DNA of 64,000 nt from Haloplanus sp. HW8-1 (GTDB lineage: Archaea; Halobacteriota; Halobacteria; Halobacteriales; Haloferacaceae), in assembly GCF_023703795.1 (NCBI RefSeq), contig NZ_CP098518.1:3451434-3515433 (forward strand), given 5' to 3'. The translations under genes and the position numbers were made by a program. Positions 43,398 to 52,812 of this stretch are shown piece after piece; position 1 is the stretch's first letter, and every line of letters begins with the position of its first letter. The notes beneath the pieces are model-generated. The model had not been told where the DNA came from. It did no database searches and worked only from the letters and a program-made list of their open reading frames with translations.

Positions 43398-44204
43398 TCA
43401 ACCCTCGCTTACGGGCACCCGACCGACGGTCACGTCGAACGGCACCACCTCGGCTCGGCGATACGTTCCCGCTTGCATCGACTCGATCACCGTCCGGCCC
43501 ATCTCCCGCCACGCCGCCCGGAGGTCGTCGTACTCGTCGCCGACCGCGCGCCGGAGTTCCGTCTCGTGATCGGCGAGCCCCGCACCGGTCGCTTTCCGCG
43601 TCGCGTCCCGCAGATCCCCTTCGTCGTACGGCGGTTCGATCACCTTCCGGTGGTAGTGTCGTCGGGTCCGGATGTCGACGAGGCCGGCGGCTTCGAACGC
43701 CGCGACCGTCCGGTCGCCGAGCGCCACGTCCGTCCCGACGCCCGTCAAGTAGGCCTCGCGAACCCGACTCTCGAGGTCGACCTCGCGGCCGACCGTCGAT
43801 TCGACCGACACGTCGGCGTTGTCGGGTTCGATGGCGGCCACGTGGCCGGTTGCGACACGCCGGAACTCCCGGATCGCGGCGGGGGGGTCGGGCAGGTTCA
43901 CGAGCAACGCCTGGCAGGTCACGAGGTCGACCGCGTCGTCACGGACGGGAAGGCGCGTCGCGTCGCCCGCGACGACCGGACGCCCCGCCTCCTCCTGGGC
44001 CACCGACAGCAACGCGGGGTCGGCGTCGACGCCGACCACCTCGCCGTCGGACTCCTCGGCGAGGACGCGGGTGAGTTCGCCCGTGCCACAGCCCACGTCG
44101 AGTATCCGGTCCCGGGACGGCAGGTCGAGGACGCCGAGGGCCTCGCGGGAGGCCCAGAGCCCCCGCCGTGTCCGCCTGAGGTAGTCGGCCGAGAATCTGC
44201 GCAC
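43398..44204 (-). CDS. SAM-dependent class I methyltransferase
   Basis: The 268-residue protein has motif I RILDVGCGTGELTRVL (about 34-49), the acidic end of beta-2 VVGVDADP, motif II GDATRLPVRDDAVDLVTCQ, and motif III VNLPDPPAAIREF. It should methylate a small molecule or lipid; the substrate is unknown. A helical insert follows the core. The GTG at 44204 is where similarity starts; further upstream the frame is a shadow of the neighbouring gene. It is 29 nt from the exported EEP gene on the same strand. Confidence 0.88.
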   Translation of the reverse strand: MRRFSADYLRRTRRGLWASREALGVLDLPSRDRILDVGCGTGELTRVLAEESDGEVVGVDADPALLSVAQEEAGRPVVAGDATRLPVRDDAVDLVTCQALLVNLPDPPAAIREFRRVATGHVAAIEPDNADVSVESTVGREVDLESRVREAYLTGVGTDVALGDRTVAAFEAAGLVDIRTRRHYHRKVIEPPYDEGDLRDATRKATGAGLADHETELRRAVGDEYDDLRAAWREMGRTVIESMQAGTYRRAEVVPFDVTVGRVPVSEG

Positions 44205-44233
44205 GCCGGCCCTACCTCGCCCGGCCCCAAAAG

Positions 44234-45463
44234 TCAGTCGTCGTCGCCCCGTGCGGCGAGGCCCCCGCCGAGGAAGGCGGCGACTGCCGCTGCCACGCCG
44301 AAACCCGGTCCGGACCCAGCCGTGGGGGTTCGGGTCCGGGTCCGCGTGGGCGTCGCCGTCGACCGCGGGGTCTGCGTGGGGGTCGCCGTGGCCGTCCGCT
44401 CCTCGGGTACCAGCGTCGCTACCACGCCCGCGTGATCCGACGGCCAGAGGTGCTCGCCGTCCGCCGCGATCCGGGCGTCCGGGGCGGCCCCGATCCGCGT
44501 CACGTCGCTCGCCCGCAGTGCCCCACGGACGAACACGTGGTCGATCCGCGAGTCGAGCGAGGGGTCGGCGTTCCGCAGGTCGGCGGCGTGACAGCAAGTG
44601 CCGCCCGCCGTCCCGGCAACGTCGTCGAACGAGGCCGTGAGACGGTCGTAGGCCGCCGTCGACGCTCCCGGCCCGCTGTTCAGGTCGCCGACGAGAACGA
44701 CCGGGTCCGCCCGGTCGGCGAGCAGGTCCCGGAGTTCGGCCGCCTGCGCGGTTCGCGTCCCCGCCGCCGCGGATTCGAGATGGGTGTTACAGACGGTGAG
44801 TGATCGCCCCCCGACAGTCGCGTCGACGACGCCGTAGCCGCGGTCGATCCTGATCGTCCGGTCGTCCTGAGTCAGCGAGAGCGTCGCGTCGAAGGAGCCG
44901 GTGTCCGGATCCCCGGTCGTCACGTCCTCGCGTGCGAGCAGCAGGTCGTGGTCGGTCAGACGCACCGCGCGGCGCTCGCCGTCGACGGTCGCCGGGAGTT
45001 CGAAATCCGCGTTCTCGGTCGCGGCGACGACGCGGTAGGTCGGCCCACGCGAGTCGAGCGCCGACAGCAGGAGATCGCGGAAGTCGTAGCGGACCCGCGC
45101 CGCGGTCGGCGTCGTCCCGCCACCCGGATCGCCCGTCCGGACCAGCGCCGCCTCTTGAATCCCGACCAGCGCCGGTGCGGTCCGGGCGAGTTCGTCCGCG
45201 ATGGCCCCCATCCGCGCCCCGGGATGGCTCCGATCCACCGCCGTCACGAGGTCGCTCACCGCCGTCCGGAGAGCGTCGCCGCCTGCTTTCGCGGCCGCCA
45301 GCAGTCGAAAGAGGTCCGCGCCGAGATAGCAGTTCCGGGTGGCGACGGTCACCGGCGTCGACTGGCCGCAGGCACGACCGACGAGTCCCGTGCCGAGCAT
45401 GCCGATCGTGCCCGCTGTGCCCACGCCTGCCAGTACGTCGCGTCTGGTGACCGAATCGTCCAT
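44234..45463 (-). CDS. Tat-exported endonuclease/exonuclease/phosphatase family protein with PGF-CTERM
   Basis: The 409-residue protein has a twin-arginine signal (RRDVLAGVG) and an EEP domain: RNCYLGADL (about 43-51), GIQEAALV with the catalytic Glu, NTHLES, GDLNSGPG and SRIDHVFVRG, and the SDHAGV histidine. It should cleave a phosphodiester or phosphomonoester (DNA, lipid or sugar phosphate) outside the cell. A Thr/Pro/Arg-rich linker and the tripeptide PGF before a hydrophobic helix and DDD end match a PGF-CTERM sorting signal for archaeosortase, so the mature enzyme is probably lipid-anchored. Confidence 0.88.
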   Translation of the reverse strand: MDDSVTRRDVLAGVGTAGTIGMLGTGLVGRACGQSTPVTVATRNCYLGADLFRLLAAAKAGGDALRTAVSDLVTAVDRSHPGARMGAIADELARTAPALVGIQEAALVRTGDPGGGTTPTAARVRYDFRDLLLSALDSRGPTYRVVAATENADFELPATVDGERRAVRLTDHDLLLAREDVTTGDPDTGSFDATLSLTQDDRTIRIDRGYGVVDATVGGRSLTVCNTHLESAAAGTRTAQAAELRDLLADRADPVVLVGDLNSGPGASTAAYDRLTASFDDVAGTAGGTCCHAADLRNADPSLDSRIDHVFVRGALRASDVTRIGAAPDARIAADGEHLWPSDHAGVVATLVPEERTATATPTQTPRSTATPTRTRTRTPTAGSGPGFGVAAAVAAFLGGGLAARGDDD

Positions 45464-45504
45464 CGGTCGCGCCGTACGACCGGTCGTCGGAAAAGACGTG
45501 TGGC

Positions 45505-46338
45505 CTACGCGCCGTTCCGGAGGTCACGAACGCGGTCGATGTTCCAGGCAAAGTCCTTGCCGTCCTCGGTCGGCGTCTCCAGTACGAACGGGAGGTCCCG
45601 CAGGTCGGGATGGGTGACTATCCGGCGCATGCCGTCGACGCCGATCAGCCCCTCGCCGACGTGGGCGTGTTCGTCCTTGTTCGTCCCGCAGGCGTGCTTG
45701 GAGTCGTTGAGATGGAGGCAGTGGAGGTTCTCGATTCCGATCACCTCGTCGAACTCGGCGACGGTGTCGTCGACGCTGTCGGGCGTCGAGAGGTCGTAGC
45801 CCGCGGCGAAGGCGTGCGCGGTGTCGAGACAGACTCCGAGGTCGTGGCTGCTCTCGTCGAGGACCGTCGCCAGATGTTCGAAATCGCCGCCCAGTTTCGT
45901 CCCGCTGCCGGCGTCGCTCTCGACGAGGACGGTCACGCCCTCGGGCACGTCGAGTTCGTCGAGGGCGCTCACGGCGTTGTCGAGGCCGCCCTCGACCCCG
46001 GCGCCCGTGTGCGCGCCCAGGTGGACGTTCACGTACTCGATGCCGAGTTTCTCGGCGGCGTCGACCTCGCGTTGCATGCTGTCGATCGACTTCTCGCGCA
46101 GGTCCGCCTTCGGCGTACAGAGGTTGACGAGATACGAGGAGTGGATCACCCACGGGCCGTCGAGGTGTTCGGCGGTGTCCTCGCGGAAGGCCGCGGCCTC
46201 GTCGTCCCCGACGTCCGGATCCCGCCAGACCTGTGGGGAGTGGGTGAAGATCTGCCCGCAGTTCCCGCCAACCGTCCGCTGGTTGCCGACCGCGTTGTCG
46301 ATGCCGCCGGCGATGGACACGTGTGCTCCGACTCGCAT
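45505..46338 (-). CDS. nfo: Endonuclease IV (apurinic/apyrimidinic endonuclease)
   Basis: The 277-residue TIM-barrel enzyme cleaves DNA at abasic sites. Its metal-site motifs are visible: [73 protein letters not shown] and [20 protein letters not shown] near the C-terminus. The length is normal. The ATG at 46338 directly precedes MRVGAHVS. It is divergent from the peroxiredoxin gene. Confidence 0.95.
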   Translation of the reverse strand: MRVGAHVSIAGGIDNAVGNQRTVGGNCGQIFTHSPQVWRDPDVGDDEAAAFREDTAEHLDGPWVIHSSYLVNLCTPKADLREKSIDSMQREVDAAEKLGIEYVNVHLGAHTGAGVEGGLDNAVSALDELDVPEGVTVLVESDAGSGTKLGGDFEHLATVLDESSHDLGVCLDTAHAFAAGYDLSTPDSVDDTVAEFDEVIGIENLHCLHLNDSKHACGTNKDEHAHVGEGLIGVDGMRRIVTHPDLRDLPFVLETPTEDGKDFAWNIDRVRDLRNGA

Positions 46339-46493
46339 ACCGGACGGAGGGGAGGACCGAGCAAAGGCGCTTCGGATCCGGCGGGCAGCGCTCTGTGCTT
46401 TCCTGATCTCCCTCCTCGATCGACGGACGCGACCCGCCCGCCGCCCGTACCGGCGACCGAACGGTTTTATCACCGCCGGTCGAACCCGGAGCC

Positions 46494-47027
46494 ATGAAAC
46501 GGTCGGAGCCGATCGAGGTGGGCGAGACGGTCCCCGACGTCGAGGCGTCCCTCGTCCGTCCGGACGGGACGGTCGAGGAGACGTCGCTCGGAACGCTGAC
46601 GGCCGACCGACCGGTGTTGCTCAGTTTCTACACGGCCGATTTCAGCCCTGATTGCGTCGACGAGTGGTGCTCCTTTCGCGATTTCGACTGGTTCTCCAGC
46701 GGCGAATACGTCCAGGTGGTCGGCGCCAGCAAGTCGAGTGCCGGCCTCCATCGCCGCTTCATCGACTACCTCGGGCTGAACTTCCCACTCTTTGCCGACA
46801 CCGACCTCGAACTGTCCGACGCGTTCGGCGTCACCTACCGCGCCCTCGGGATCACCCGCCGGTCGCACCGGTCCTGTTTCCTCCTCGATTCGGATCTGAC
46901 GGTGCGATACCGGTGGGTCGGCGACCACTGGCTCGACCCCACCCGCGACACGCCGCCGGTCGACGAGATCCACGAGGCAATCACCGAGGAACTCGACGTT
47001 GCCGGCCCCGAGACGTTCGGCTTCTAG
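46494..47027 (+). CDS. Peroxiredoxin/AhpC-TSA-like redox protein
   Basis: The 177-residue protein has a thioredoxin fold of the AhpC/TSA group: [19 protein letters not shown], then [37 protein letters not shown] and [14 protein letters not shown]. At the peroxidatic position the expected PxxxTxxC is FSPDC (Cys56), and Cys61 is close by. Loss of the canonical TxxC threonine makes the peroxidase activity uncertain. It is convergent with the lipoate ligase gene and overlaps it by 4 nt. A role in peroxide defence or thiol transfer is inferred. Confidence 0.78.
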   Translation: MKRSEPIEVGETVPDVEASLVRPDGTVEETSLGTLTADRPVLLSFYTADFSPDCVDEWCSFRDFDWFSSGEYVQVVGASKSSAGLHRRFIDYLGLNFPLFADTDLELSDAFGVTYRALGITRRSHRSCFLLDSDLTVRYRWVGDHWLDPTRDTPPVDEIHEAITEELDVAGPETFGF

Positions 47028-47854
47028 CGGTCGCCCGGGCGCCGTCTCGTCCACTCGTCGCTCGCGTACTTCGAGTCCGCGCGCTCGCGGGCCCGCGCTA
47101 GTTCGTCGTCGGTCCACGCACCCGCTTCGGCGTCGGCCCACTCACGCAGCGCCGCCTCGAGGGTCGCTACCGCCTCCTCGCGCGTGGCGTCGGACTGCTC
47201 CGCGATGCTCGTCACGCGCTCGCGGAACGTCGCCGCGTCGACGCCGGGGGCCGCGAAGACGTCGAGGTGGCGCTCCGGCCGGACCGCGTAGGTGAGCGAG
47301 CCGTGCTGGACGACGGCGTCGCTCCGCCGGTGCTGGGCGTTGCCGCTCACCTTCCGTGGCCCGTCGGTCCCCGGAACGACGACGTCGTGTGCGGGGTGGA
47401 GTTCTCGCAGGTAGCAGGCGGGGTCGTGGATCGCCGGCCGTCCCGTCTCCGCGAACCGAGCGGGGACGCCGAGGCGGTCGAAGGCATCGAGGATCGGCGC
47501 ACAGAGCAGTCGGTAGGACTCCACGAGGTCCCCGGGGAGTTCGTCGGCCGGCGCGACGATGGTGTAGGAGATGTCGCCGTGGCTGTCGTGGTAGATGCCG
47601 CCGCCGCCGGTCTGGCGCCGGGTGACGGTGATCCCCTCGGCGGCGCAGTAGTCCCAGTCGACGGTGTCGGGCTCCTGGTGGTAGCCGAGCGAGAGCGTAC
47701 TCGGCTCCCACCGGTAGATACGGAGCGTCCGGGGGCCGCCGTCGGCGGCGGTCTCCGCCGCGATCTCGTCGAGGGCCATGTTCATCGGCCCCGGCCACGA
47801 CTCCTCGCGGATCAGTCGCCACTCGCGGTCGGCGTGGGCGTCGGCCTCGTCCAT
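47024..47854 (-). CDS. Lipoate/octanoyl protein ligase family protein (LplA-like)
   Basis: The 276-residue protein has the biotin/lipoate ligase core: PGPMNMALDEI near 24-34, RIYRWEPSTLSLGYHQ, VTRRQTGGGGIYHDSHGDIS (Gly-rich loop) and the lysine in PRKVSGNAQHRR. It should attach lipoate, octanoate or another acyl to a carrier protein. The Gly loop is longer than usual (TGGGG). The C-terminal helical part is as in stand-alone archaeal ligases. The ATG at 47854 is 94 nt from the divergent M20 gene. Confidence 0.87.
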   Translation of the reverse strand: MDEADAHADREWRLIREESWPGPMNMALDEIAAETAADGGPRTLRIYRWEPSTLSLGYHQEPDTVDWDYCAAEGITVTRRQTGGGGIYHDSHGDISYTIVAPADELPGDLVESYRLLCAPILDAFDRLGVPARFAETGRPAIHDPACYLRELHPAHDVVVPGTDGPRKVSGNAQHRRSDAVVQHGSLTYAVRPERHLDVFAAPGVDAATFRERVTSIAEQSDATREEAVATLEAALREWADAEAGAWTDDELARARERADSKYASDEWTRRRPGDR

Positions 47855-47948
47855 ACGCCCCCTTCGGACCGGGGCCCTAAGGCGTTTCGTGGATCGTCCG
47901 GACTCGGTCGCCACACCGAAGCCCCCGCCACCCGAAGGGACCCGACAC

Positions 47949-49187
47949 ATGTCGATCGACATCGATCGCGACCGACTCGTGGAGACGATGGAGGCACAGG
48001 CGGCCATCGGCGGGACGGCGGGCGGCGGGCTCCACCGCCTCGCACTCTCCGACGCCGACGCGGCGGTGCGTGACTGGTTCGTCGACCGCGCGACCGGGGC
48101 CGGACTCGACCTCCGGGTCGACGCCTTCGGCAACGTCTTCGCCCGCCGGGCGGGAGCCGACTCCGACGCCGCGCCGGTGCTCGTCGGCTCGCACCTCGAC
48201 TCCCAGCCATACGGCGGCATCTACGACGGCCCGCTGGGCGTGATCGGGGCCCTGGAGTTCGTCCGGACGCTCGACGACTACGGCATCGAGACGCGCCGGC
48301 CGGTCGAGGTGGTCAACTGGACCAACGAGGAGGGGTCGCGGTTCCAGCCGGCGATGCAGGGCAGCGGCGTTTGGGCCGGCGCACACGACATCGACGAGGA
48401 GTACGAGAAGACCGACGCCGACGGCGACCGAGTGGTCGACGAACTCGAGCGGATCGGCTACCGCGGCGACGAGCCAGCGGAGCCACGCGAGCCCTACCAC
48501 GCGTACCTCGAACTCCACCCCGAGCAGGGACCGTTTCTGGAGGAGACCGGCGCGGACGTGGGGGTCGTCACCGGCATCGTCGGGCTTCGGTGGGCCGAGG
48601 TGACCCTCCACGGCCAGGCGAACCACTCGGGGACGACGCCGATGCACTACCGGAACGACGCGCTCGTCGCGGCCTCGGACGCGGTGACTGCCGTCCGGCG
48701 GCTGCCCGGGTCGCTCGGGGAACGAACCGTCGCGACGGTCGGGTCGCTGACCGTCCAGCCCGACTCGGTCAACATCGTTCCCGAGACGGTTCGGTTCACG
48801 ACGGACATCCGAGACCCGGACGAGGCGACCCTGGACGCGGCCGTCGCGCGGATGGAGGCGGAGGTGGCCGCGGCGGCCGACCGCGAGGGCGTCGAGCACG
48901 AAATCGAACACACGATGGCCTCCCCGGCGGTCGACTTCTCCGAACGCCCGGTCGAGGCTGTCGCCGACGCCGTCGACCACCTCGGCTACGACGGCCGACG
49001 CATGGTCAGCGGCGCCGGCCACGACGCCACCCACGCGGCCTCGGTCTGTGACGCCGCGATGGTCTTCTCCGTCAGCGAGGACGGCAAGAGCCACACCGAA
49101 GACGAGTTCACGAGCTGGTCGGACTGCTACCGGTCGGCGAACGTGCTGGCGAACGCGGCGTTGGATCTGGCCGGCCGCGTCGACTGA
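47949..49187 (+). CDS. M20-family amidohydrolase (N-carbamoyl-amino-acid hydrolase/allantoate-type)
   Basis: The 412-residue zinc hydrolase has VGSHLDSQPYGGIYDGPLG (first metal His and bridging Asp), NWTNEEGSRFQP (catalytic Glu and metal Glu), YLELHPEQGPFLE, and the dimerisation-domain marker QANHSGTTPMHYRND (about 220-234). The last His is in GAGHDATHA. This matches the carbamoylase/hydantoinase or allantoate amidohydrolase branch, which releases an amino acid or ureidoglycolate. No hydantoinase or allantoinase is adjacent, so the substrate is uncertain. The ATG at 47949 is 8 nt after a Pro-rich leader. Confidence 0.88.
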   Translation: MSIDIDRDRLVETMEAQAAIGGTAGGGLHRLALSDADAAVRDWFVDRATGAGLDLRVDAFGNVFARRAGADSDAAPVLVGSHLDSQPYGGIYDGPLGVIGALEFVRTLDDYGIETRRPVEVVNWTNEEGSRFQPAMQGSGVWAGAHDIDEEYEKTDADGDRVVDELERIGYRGDEPAEPREPYHAYLELHPEQGPFLEETGADVGVVTGIVGLRWAEVTLHGQANHSGTTPMHYRNDALVAASDAVTAVRRLPGSLGERTVATVGSLTVQPDSVNIVPETVRFTTDIRDPDEATLDAAVARMEAEVAAAADREGVEHEIEHTMASPAVDFSERPVEAVADAVDHLGYDGRRMVSGAGHDATHAASVCDAAMVFSVSEDGKSHTEDEFTSWSDCYRSANVLANAALDLAGRVD

Positions 49188-49221
49188 GCGGGGTGAGCGT
49201 CGCTCGGGCCGGCGACCCCGA

Positions 49222-50181
49222 TCAGGCCGTCTCCGGGCGGTACTCGCCGAGCAGTGACTCGACGGCGCCCCAGTCGACCGGCGGAGCGTGGCCGTCGAGT
49301 GTGGCCTCGAAGTCCGCCACCCGGTCGCCGTAGCGGTCCCGCCACCCGGTGGCCGGTCCCTCGTCGAAGCGGTCGTCGATCGACCGCCACCGCTCCCCGA
49401 GCTCCGTGAGGCGGTCGTCGAGGGCGGCGAGACCCTCGGCGTCGACGGCGCCGTGGGCGTCGTCCGGGCCGGGGTCGGGCCAGGCCCGGAGGTCCTCGAC
49501 TTCGGCACGGAGGTCGTCGAGCAGGAGCCGGGCGACCCGGTGTCTGAGGGCGGCGTCGAACCGGACGGTCGCGGGCTCGACGTCCGCGTCCCCCGCCGAC
49601 AGCGCGTCGAGGGTCCCCGCCACGCCGTCGACGAACTCCGCCACCGCGTCGGCGTCGTCGTCGAGGGCGTCCAGCCGACGGTCGGGTGTCCGGACCCACG
49701 CCTCGAACTCCTCGGCGTCGACGCCGAGTTCGTCGGCCGTGTGCTGGGCAGAATTGGCCGCGGCGTTGAGCCGACGAATCTCCGCCGCAGTCTCGTAGAT
49801 GGCGTCCGACTCGCCCGCGAGGGCGACGACGGACTGGAGCCGGTCACCGAGGTCGTCGACGCGGGATGCGACCGCGGCGTGCCGCTCCTCGAAGTCGTCG
49901 AGTCGTTCGGCGACGCCGTCGAGGTGATCGACCGCCGTGGCGGCCTCGCGGGCGTCGTCGATCAGCATGCCGGCGTTCTCAACCCGTGTCTCGGGGGTGG
50001 ACACCACCTTCGAGACGTGGGCGAGCGCGTCGTCGACCGCGTCGCGGCGCACCTCACCCTCCTCGGTCACCCGTTGCAGCGTCGCCCGAACCGCGTCGGG
50101 GTCGTCCCCGGTCCGGGCGACGACGGCGTCCACGGCGGCATCCAGCGACAGCCCGTCGAGCGTGTCGTCGTGGTCGGTCAC
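49222..50181 (-). CDS. Acidic coiled-coil protein, function unknown
   Basis: The 319-residue protein is almost all helix with long heptad-like repeats (VENAGMLIDDAREAATAVDH, ERLDDFEERHAAVASRVDDL). It has no membrane segment, signal or nucleotide motif. It could be a structural or scaffold protein, or a soluble relative of chemotaxis transducers, but the conserved signalling tip of those is missing. The ATG at 50181 sits 29 nt from the AAATTATAAC TATA box. It is divergent from the pst operon, with 158 nt between the starts. Confidence 0.65.
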   Translation of the reverse strand: MTDHDDTLDGLSLDAAVDAVVARTGDDPDAVRATLQRVTEEGEVRRDAVDDALAHVSKVVSTPETRVENAGMLIDDAREAATAVDHLDGVAERLDDFEERHAAVASRVDDLGDRLQSVVALAGESDAIYETAAEIRRLNAAANSAQHTADELGVDAEEFEAWVRTPDRRLDALDDDADAVAEFVDGVAGTLDALSAGDADVEPATVRFDAALRHRVARLLLDDLRAEVEDLRAWPDPGPDDAHGAVDAEGLAALDDRLTELGERWRSIDDRFDEGPATGWRDRYGDRVADFEATLDGHAPPVDWGAVESLLGEYRPETA

Positions 50182-50205
50182 ACCCCTTGGTTTCGCCGAG
50201 GCGGC

Positions 50206-50214
50206 GTTATAATT
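50206..50214 (-). promoter_or_regulatory. TATA box of the coiled-coil gene
   Basis: AAATTATAAC on the minus strand is centred about 29 nt before the ATG at 50181, predicting a leaderless transcript divergent from pst. Confidence 0.5.
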
Positions 50215-50297
50215 TCCGTCTCGACGGCGGTGACGACTATTGCGGAGTATATAGTGGACAGTTCGTTACCGGTTCACACGGGGACGGCAGGTACCCC

Positions 50298-50307
50298 TCA
50301 TATAAAC
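50298..50307 (+). promoter_or_regulatory. TATA-like box of the pst operon
   Basis: TCATATAAAC predicts a start near 50330, 10 nt before the pstS ATG at 50340. A second AT-rich element (AGTATATAGT, 50247-50256) lies further upstream and may be an alternative promoter or a regulator site. No known Pho-box consensus could be assigned. Confidence 0.5.
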
Positions 50308-50339
50308 CATCTTTACCGGATCCGCGGGACGTGTAGGTG

Positions 50340-51593
50340 ATGTCTGACGACTCAGACCGAACCGGTCGCGTTTCGCGGCGGACGTTCATTGCAACGACTG
50401 GGACCGTCGGTATCGCCGGCCTGGCCGGCTGCGGCGGCCAGTCGGGCGGGGGCGGCGACGGGGGCGACGGCGGCGACGGCGAGTCCGACCCCGACCCAAC
50501 TGCCACCGAAACCCCGTCCGACATGGGCGGGAGTACGGAGACGGCTGCCGACGACGGCGACAGCCCGGCCACCTCGCTGCTCAACGCCGAGGGCTCCTCG
50601 ACCGTCTACCCCATCTCGAACACGGGGAGTTCCTACTGGAACTCCAACGCACCGCCGAGCGACGGCGAGTACTGGGGGTCGAACTCGGAGAGCACCGTCC
50701 CGGGCTGGGAACAGCTCGGCGAACCGGACATGCTCATCGCGGACTACTTCGCCTCGAAGTTCGGCTTCGAGCCGACCGAGCAGCGCTCCAGCCCGCCGTT
50801 CCCGACGACGGTCGGCCTGAGCCACTCGGGGACCGGCTGTGAGGCCGTCACGGAAGGCCTGGTCGACATCGGCAACTCCTCGGGGCCGATCACGGCCGAA
50901 CTCGACTGGAGCGAGGAGAAGGCCCAGAACACGGTCGTCGACAACGTCGTCGGCCGCGACGGCCAGCCGGTCGTCGTCAGTTCGGACGTGATCGACGCCG
51001 GCGTCACCCAACTGACCGGCGAGCAGGTCCGCGGGATCTACCAGGACGAGATCACCAACTGGAGTCAGATCGACGGGATCGACTACGACCAGGAGATCTA
51101 CGCCATCGGCCGCGCCGAGGGCTCCGGGACGGACACCTCGTTCCGCCTGAACATGCTGGGCGGCGCCGACGCGGCGATGCCGGGCGTCGACACCCGCTTC
51201 GGGCAGAACCAGCAGGTCGCACAGGCCGTCTCGCAGAACGAAGGCGCCATCGCGTACATGGCGCTGGCGTTCACCAGCGAGACGGTCGTTCCCGTCGGCA
51301 TCGACTTCGAGGGGACGCTCTACGAGCCGGACCGCGACGCGGAGAACACAATCTTCGACAGCGACTACCCGCTCAACCGCGACCTCCACATGTACACGCT
51401 GATCGAGGAGGACAACCCCAACGGTGGCGGCTACGACGCGCGCGAGGCCGCGTTCGTCAACATGTTCCTCAACGAGTTCGGACAGACCGTCTTCGTCGAG
51501 GGGAACAACTACATCCCGCTGCCGACGAGCGACCTGGAGTCGATGAAAGAGAAGGTCTCGGCGCTCGCCACCGAAGACCTCGTCATGCCCTGA
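50340..51593 (+). CDS. pstS: Phosphate ABC transporter substrate-binding lipoprotein PstS
   Basis: The 417-residue protein binds phosphate outside the membrane. It has a Tat signal (SRRTFIATT) and lipobox LAGC, then a Gly/Asp/Thr-rich linker, and the PstS core begins at LNAEGSSTVYPISN. Further family blocks are GLSHSGTGCEAVTEGLVDIGN (shown in part), VVVSSDVIDAGVTQLTGEQV, GRAEGSGTDTSFRLN and a C-terminal tail. A GTG one codon earlier (50337) is in frame, but the ATG is preferred. It is followed by a hairpin before pstC, which may set its higher expression. Confidence 0.93.
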   Translation: MSDDSDRTGRVSRRTFIATTGTVGIAGLAGCGGQSGGGGDGGDGGDGESDPDPTATETPSDMGGSTETAADDGDSPATSLLNAEGSSTVYPISNTGSSYWNSNAPPSDGEYWGSNSESTVPGWEQLGEPDMLIADYFASKFGFEPTEQRSSPPFPTTVGLSHSGTGCEAVTEGLVDIGNSSGPITAELDWSEEKAQNTVVDNVVGRDGQPVVVSSDVIDAGVTQLTGEQVRGIYQDEITNWSQIDGIDYDQEIYAIGRAEGSGTDTSFRLNMLGGADAAMPGVDTRFGQNQQVAQAVSQNEGAIAYMALAFTSETVVPVGIDFEGTLYEPDRDAENTIFDSDYPLNRDLHMYTLIEEDNPNGGGYDAREAAFVNMFLNEFGQTVFVEGNNYIPLPTSDLESMKEKVSALATEDLVMP

Positions 51594-51612
51594 TCCGGCG
51601 GACTCCGGATCG
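51593..51612. terminator. Intercistronic hairpin after pstS
   Basis: GATCCGG and CCGGATC form a perfect 7-bp stem around CGGACT, overlapping the pstS stop. It could partially terminate or protect the message, giving more binding protein than transporter, a pattern seen in many ABC operons. The role here is inferred from position. Confidence 0.4.
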
Positions 51613-51684
51613 GCTCGACGTCCACCATCGCCGACCGTCCATTTCTATGACATCGCCCAACCCAAGACACCTCTCCCATGCACC

Positions 51685-52812
51685 ATGGCATCAGCAACAC
51701 GTAGCGAACGACTGACCGCGGCCGCCGGACAGCAGGTCCGGCGGGTTCGTGATTTCGTCGACGACACCGACCCCGCGGCGCTGGTCGTCGTCTCGATCAT
51801 CGCCCTCTCACTGCTGGCGGCCTTCGTCGGGTTCCTCGCCGTGTCGAACCTGACCGTCCTCCCGTTCGTCGTGTTCGTCGCGGCGACGGGGTACGGCTGG
51901 GTGCGACACCAGGAGGAGACGGCGCTGGTACTGACGCTGACGATGACCGTCTCGACCCTGTTGATCCTCGGGCTGATCATCGTGTTCATCTTTCGGGAGT
52001 CGGTCCCGGTCCTCTACTACGAGAGCGCGACCGTGTTCGGCGTGAGCGTGCCGGGGCTTCGGCTGTTCCTCCAGCCCAACTGGGACGCGGTGTCGCCGCC
52101 GATCCGGTACTCGATGGTGCCGATGATCCACGGGACGGTGATGGTGACCGTGGTCGCGACGGCGGTCGCGGGGCCGCTGGGCGTCGCCGCCGCGCTCTTT
52201 CTCTCGGAGATCGCCCCCGACATCATCCGGGAGTTCGTCAAGCCGGGCGTCGAGATTCTGGCCGGCATCCCCTCAATCGTCTACGGGTTCATCGGCTTCA
52301 CCATCCTCAGTCCGTGGGCGTCCGACCAGTTTCGGACCGTCGGTCAAGGGAGTTACCTGTTCGTCGGCATCGTCGTCGGATTGATGGCGCTTCCGACGGT
52401 CGTCTCCGTCGCCGAGGACGCCCTCAGTAGCGTCCCCGAGTCGATGAAAAGCGGGTCGCTCGCCGTCGGAACGACCGACTGGCAGACCATGACCTCGATC
52501 ACCCTGCCCGCGGCGTTCTCGGGCGTCTCCGCGGCGGTCCTCCTCGGGGTCGGACGCGCCATCGGCGAGACGATGGCCGCGACGGTCATGTTGCGTGGCG
52601 TCCCGCGGCTCACCGAGCCGCTGGTGAACGTCTTCTACGGCCAGGAGACGCTCACGTCGCTCATCGCCCGCAACTACGGCGAGGCCGACGGCCTCCAGAT
52701 GGACGCCCTGTTCGTCGCCGGCGTGATCCTCTTTATCACCGTGCTCGTCATCTCGATCGGCGCACAGTACATCGAGTGGCGGATGCGTAGCAAGCTCGGG
52801 GGTGGCGCCTGA
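51685..52812 (+). CDS. pstC: Phosphate ABC transporter permease PstC
   Basis: The 375-residue membrane protein has about seven hydrophobic segments, the typical [20 protein letters not shown] region and the EAA-type loop [19 protein letters not shown]. It pairs with PstA to form the channel. The N-terminus is longer than bacterial PstC by about 60 residues with two more helices. Its TGA overlaps the pstA ATG (ATGA), indicating coupling. It lies 91 nt downstream of pstS. Confidence 0.9.
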   Translation: MASATRSERLTAAAGQQVRRVRDFVDDTDPAALVVVSIIALSLLAAFVGFLAVSNLTVLPFVVFVAATGYGWVRHQEETALVLTLTMTVSTLLILGLIIVFIFRESVPVLYYESATVFGVSVPGLRLFLQPNWDAVSPPIRYSMVPMIHGTVMVTVVATAVAGPLGVAAALFLSEIAPDIIREFVKPGVEILAGIPSIVYGFIGFTILSPWASDQFRTVGQGSYLFVGIVVGLMALPTVVSVAEDALSSVPESMKSGSLAVGTTDWQTMTSITLPAAFSGVSAAVLLGVGRAIGETMAATVMLRGVPRLTEPLVNVFYGQETLTSLIARNYGEADGLQMDALFVAGVILFITVLVISIGAQYIEWRMRSKLGGGA

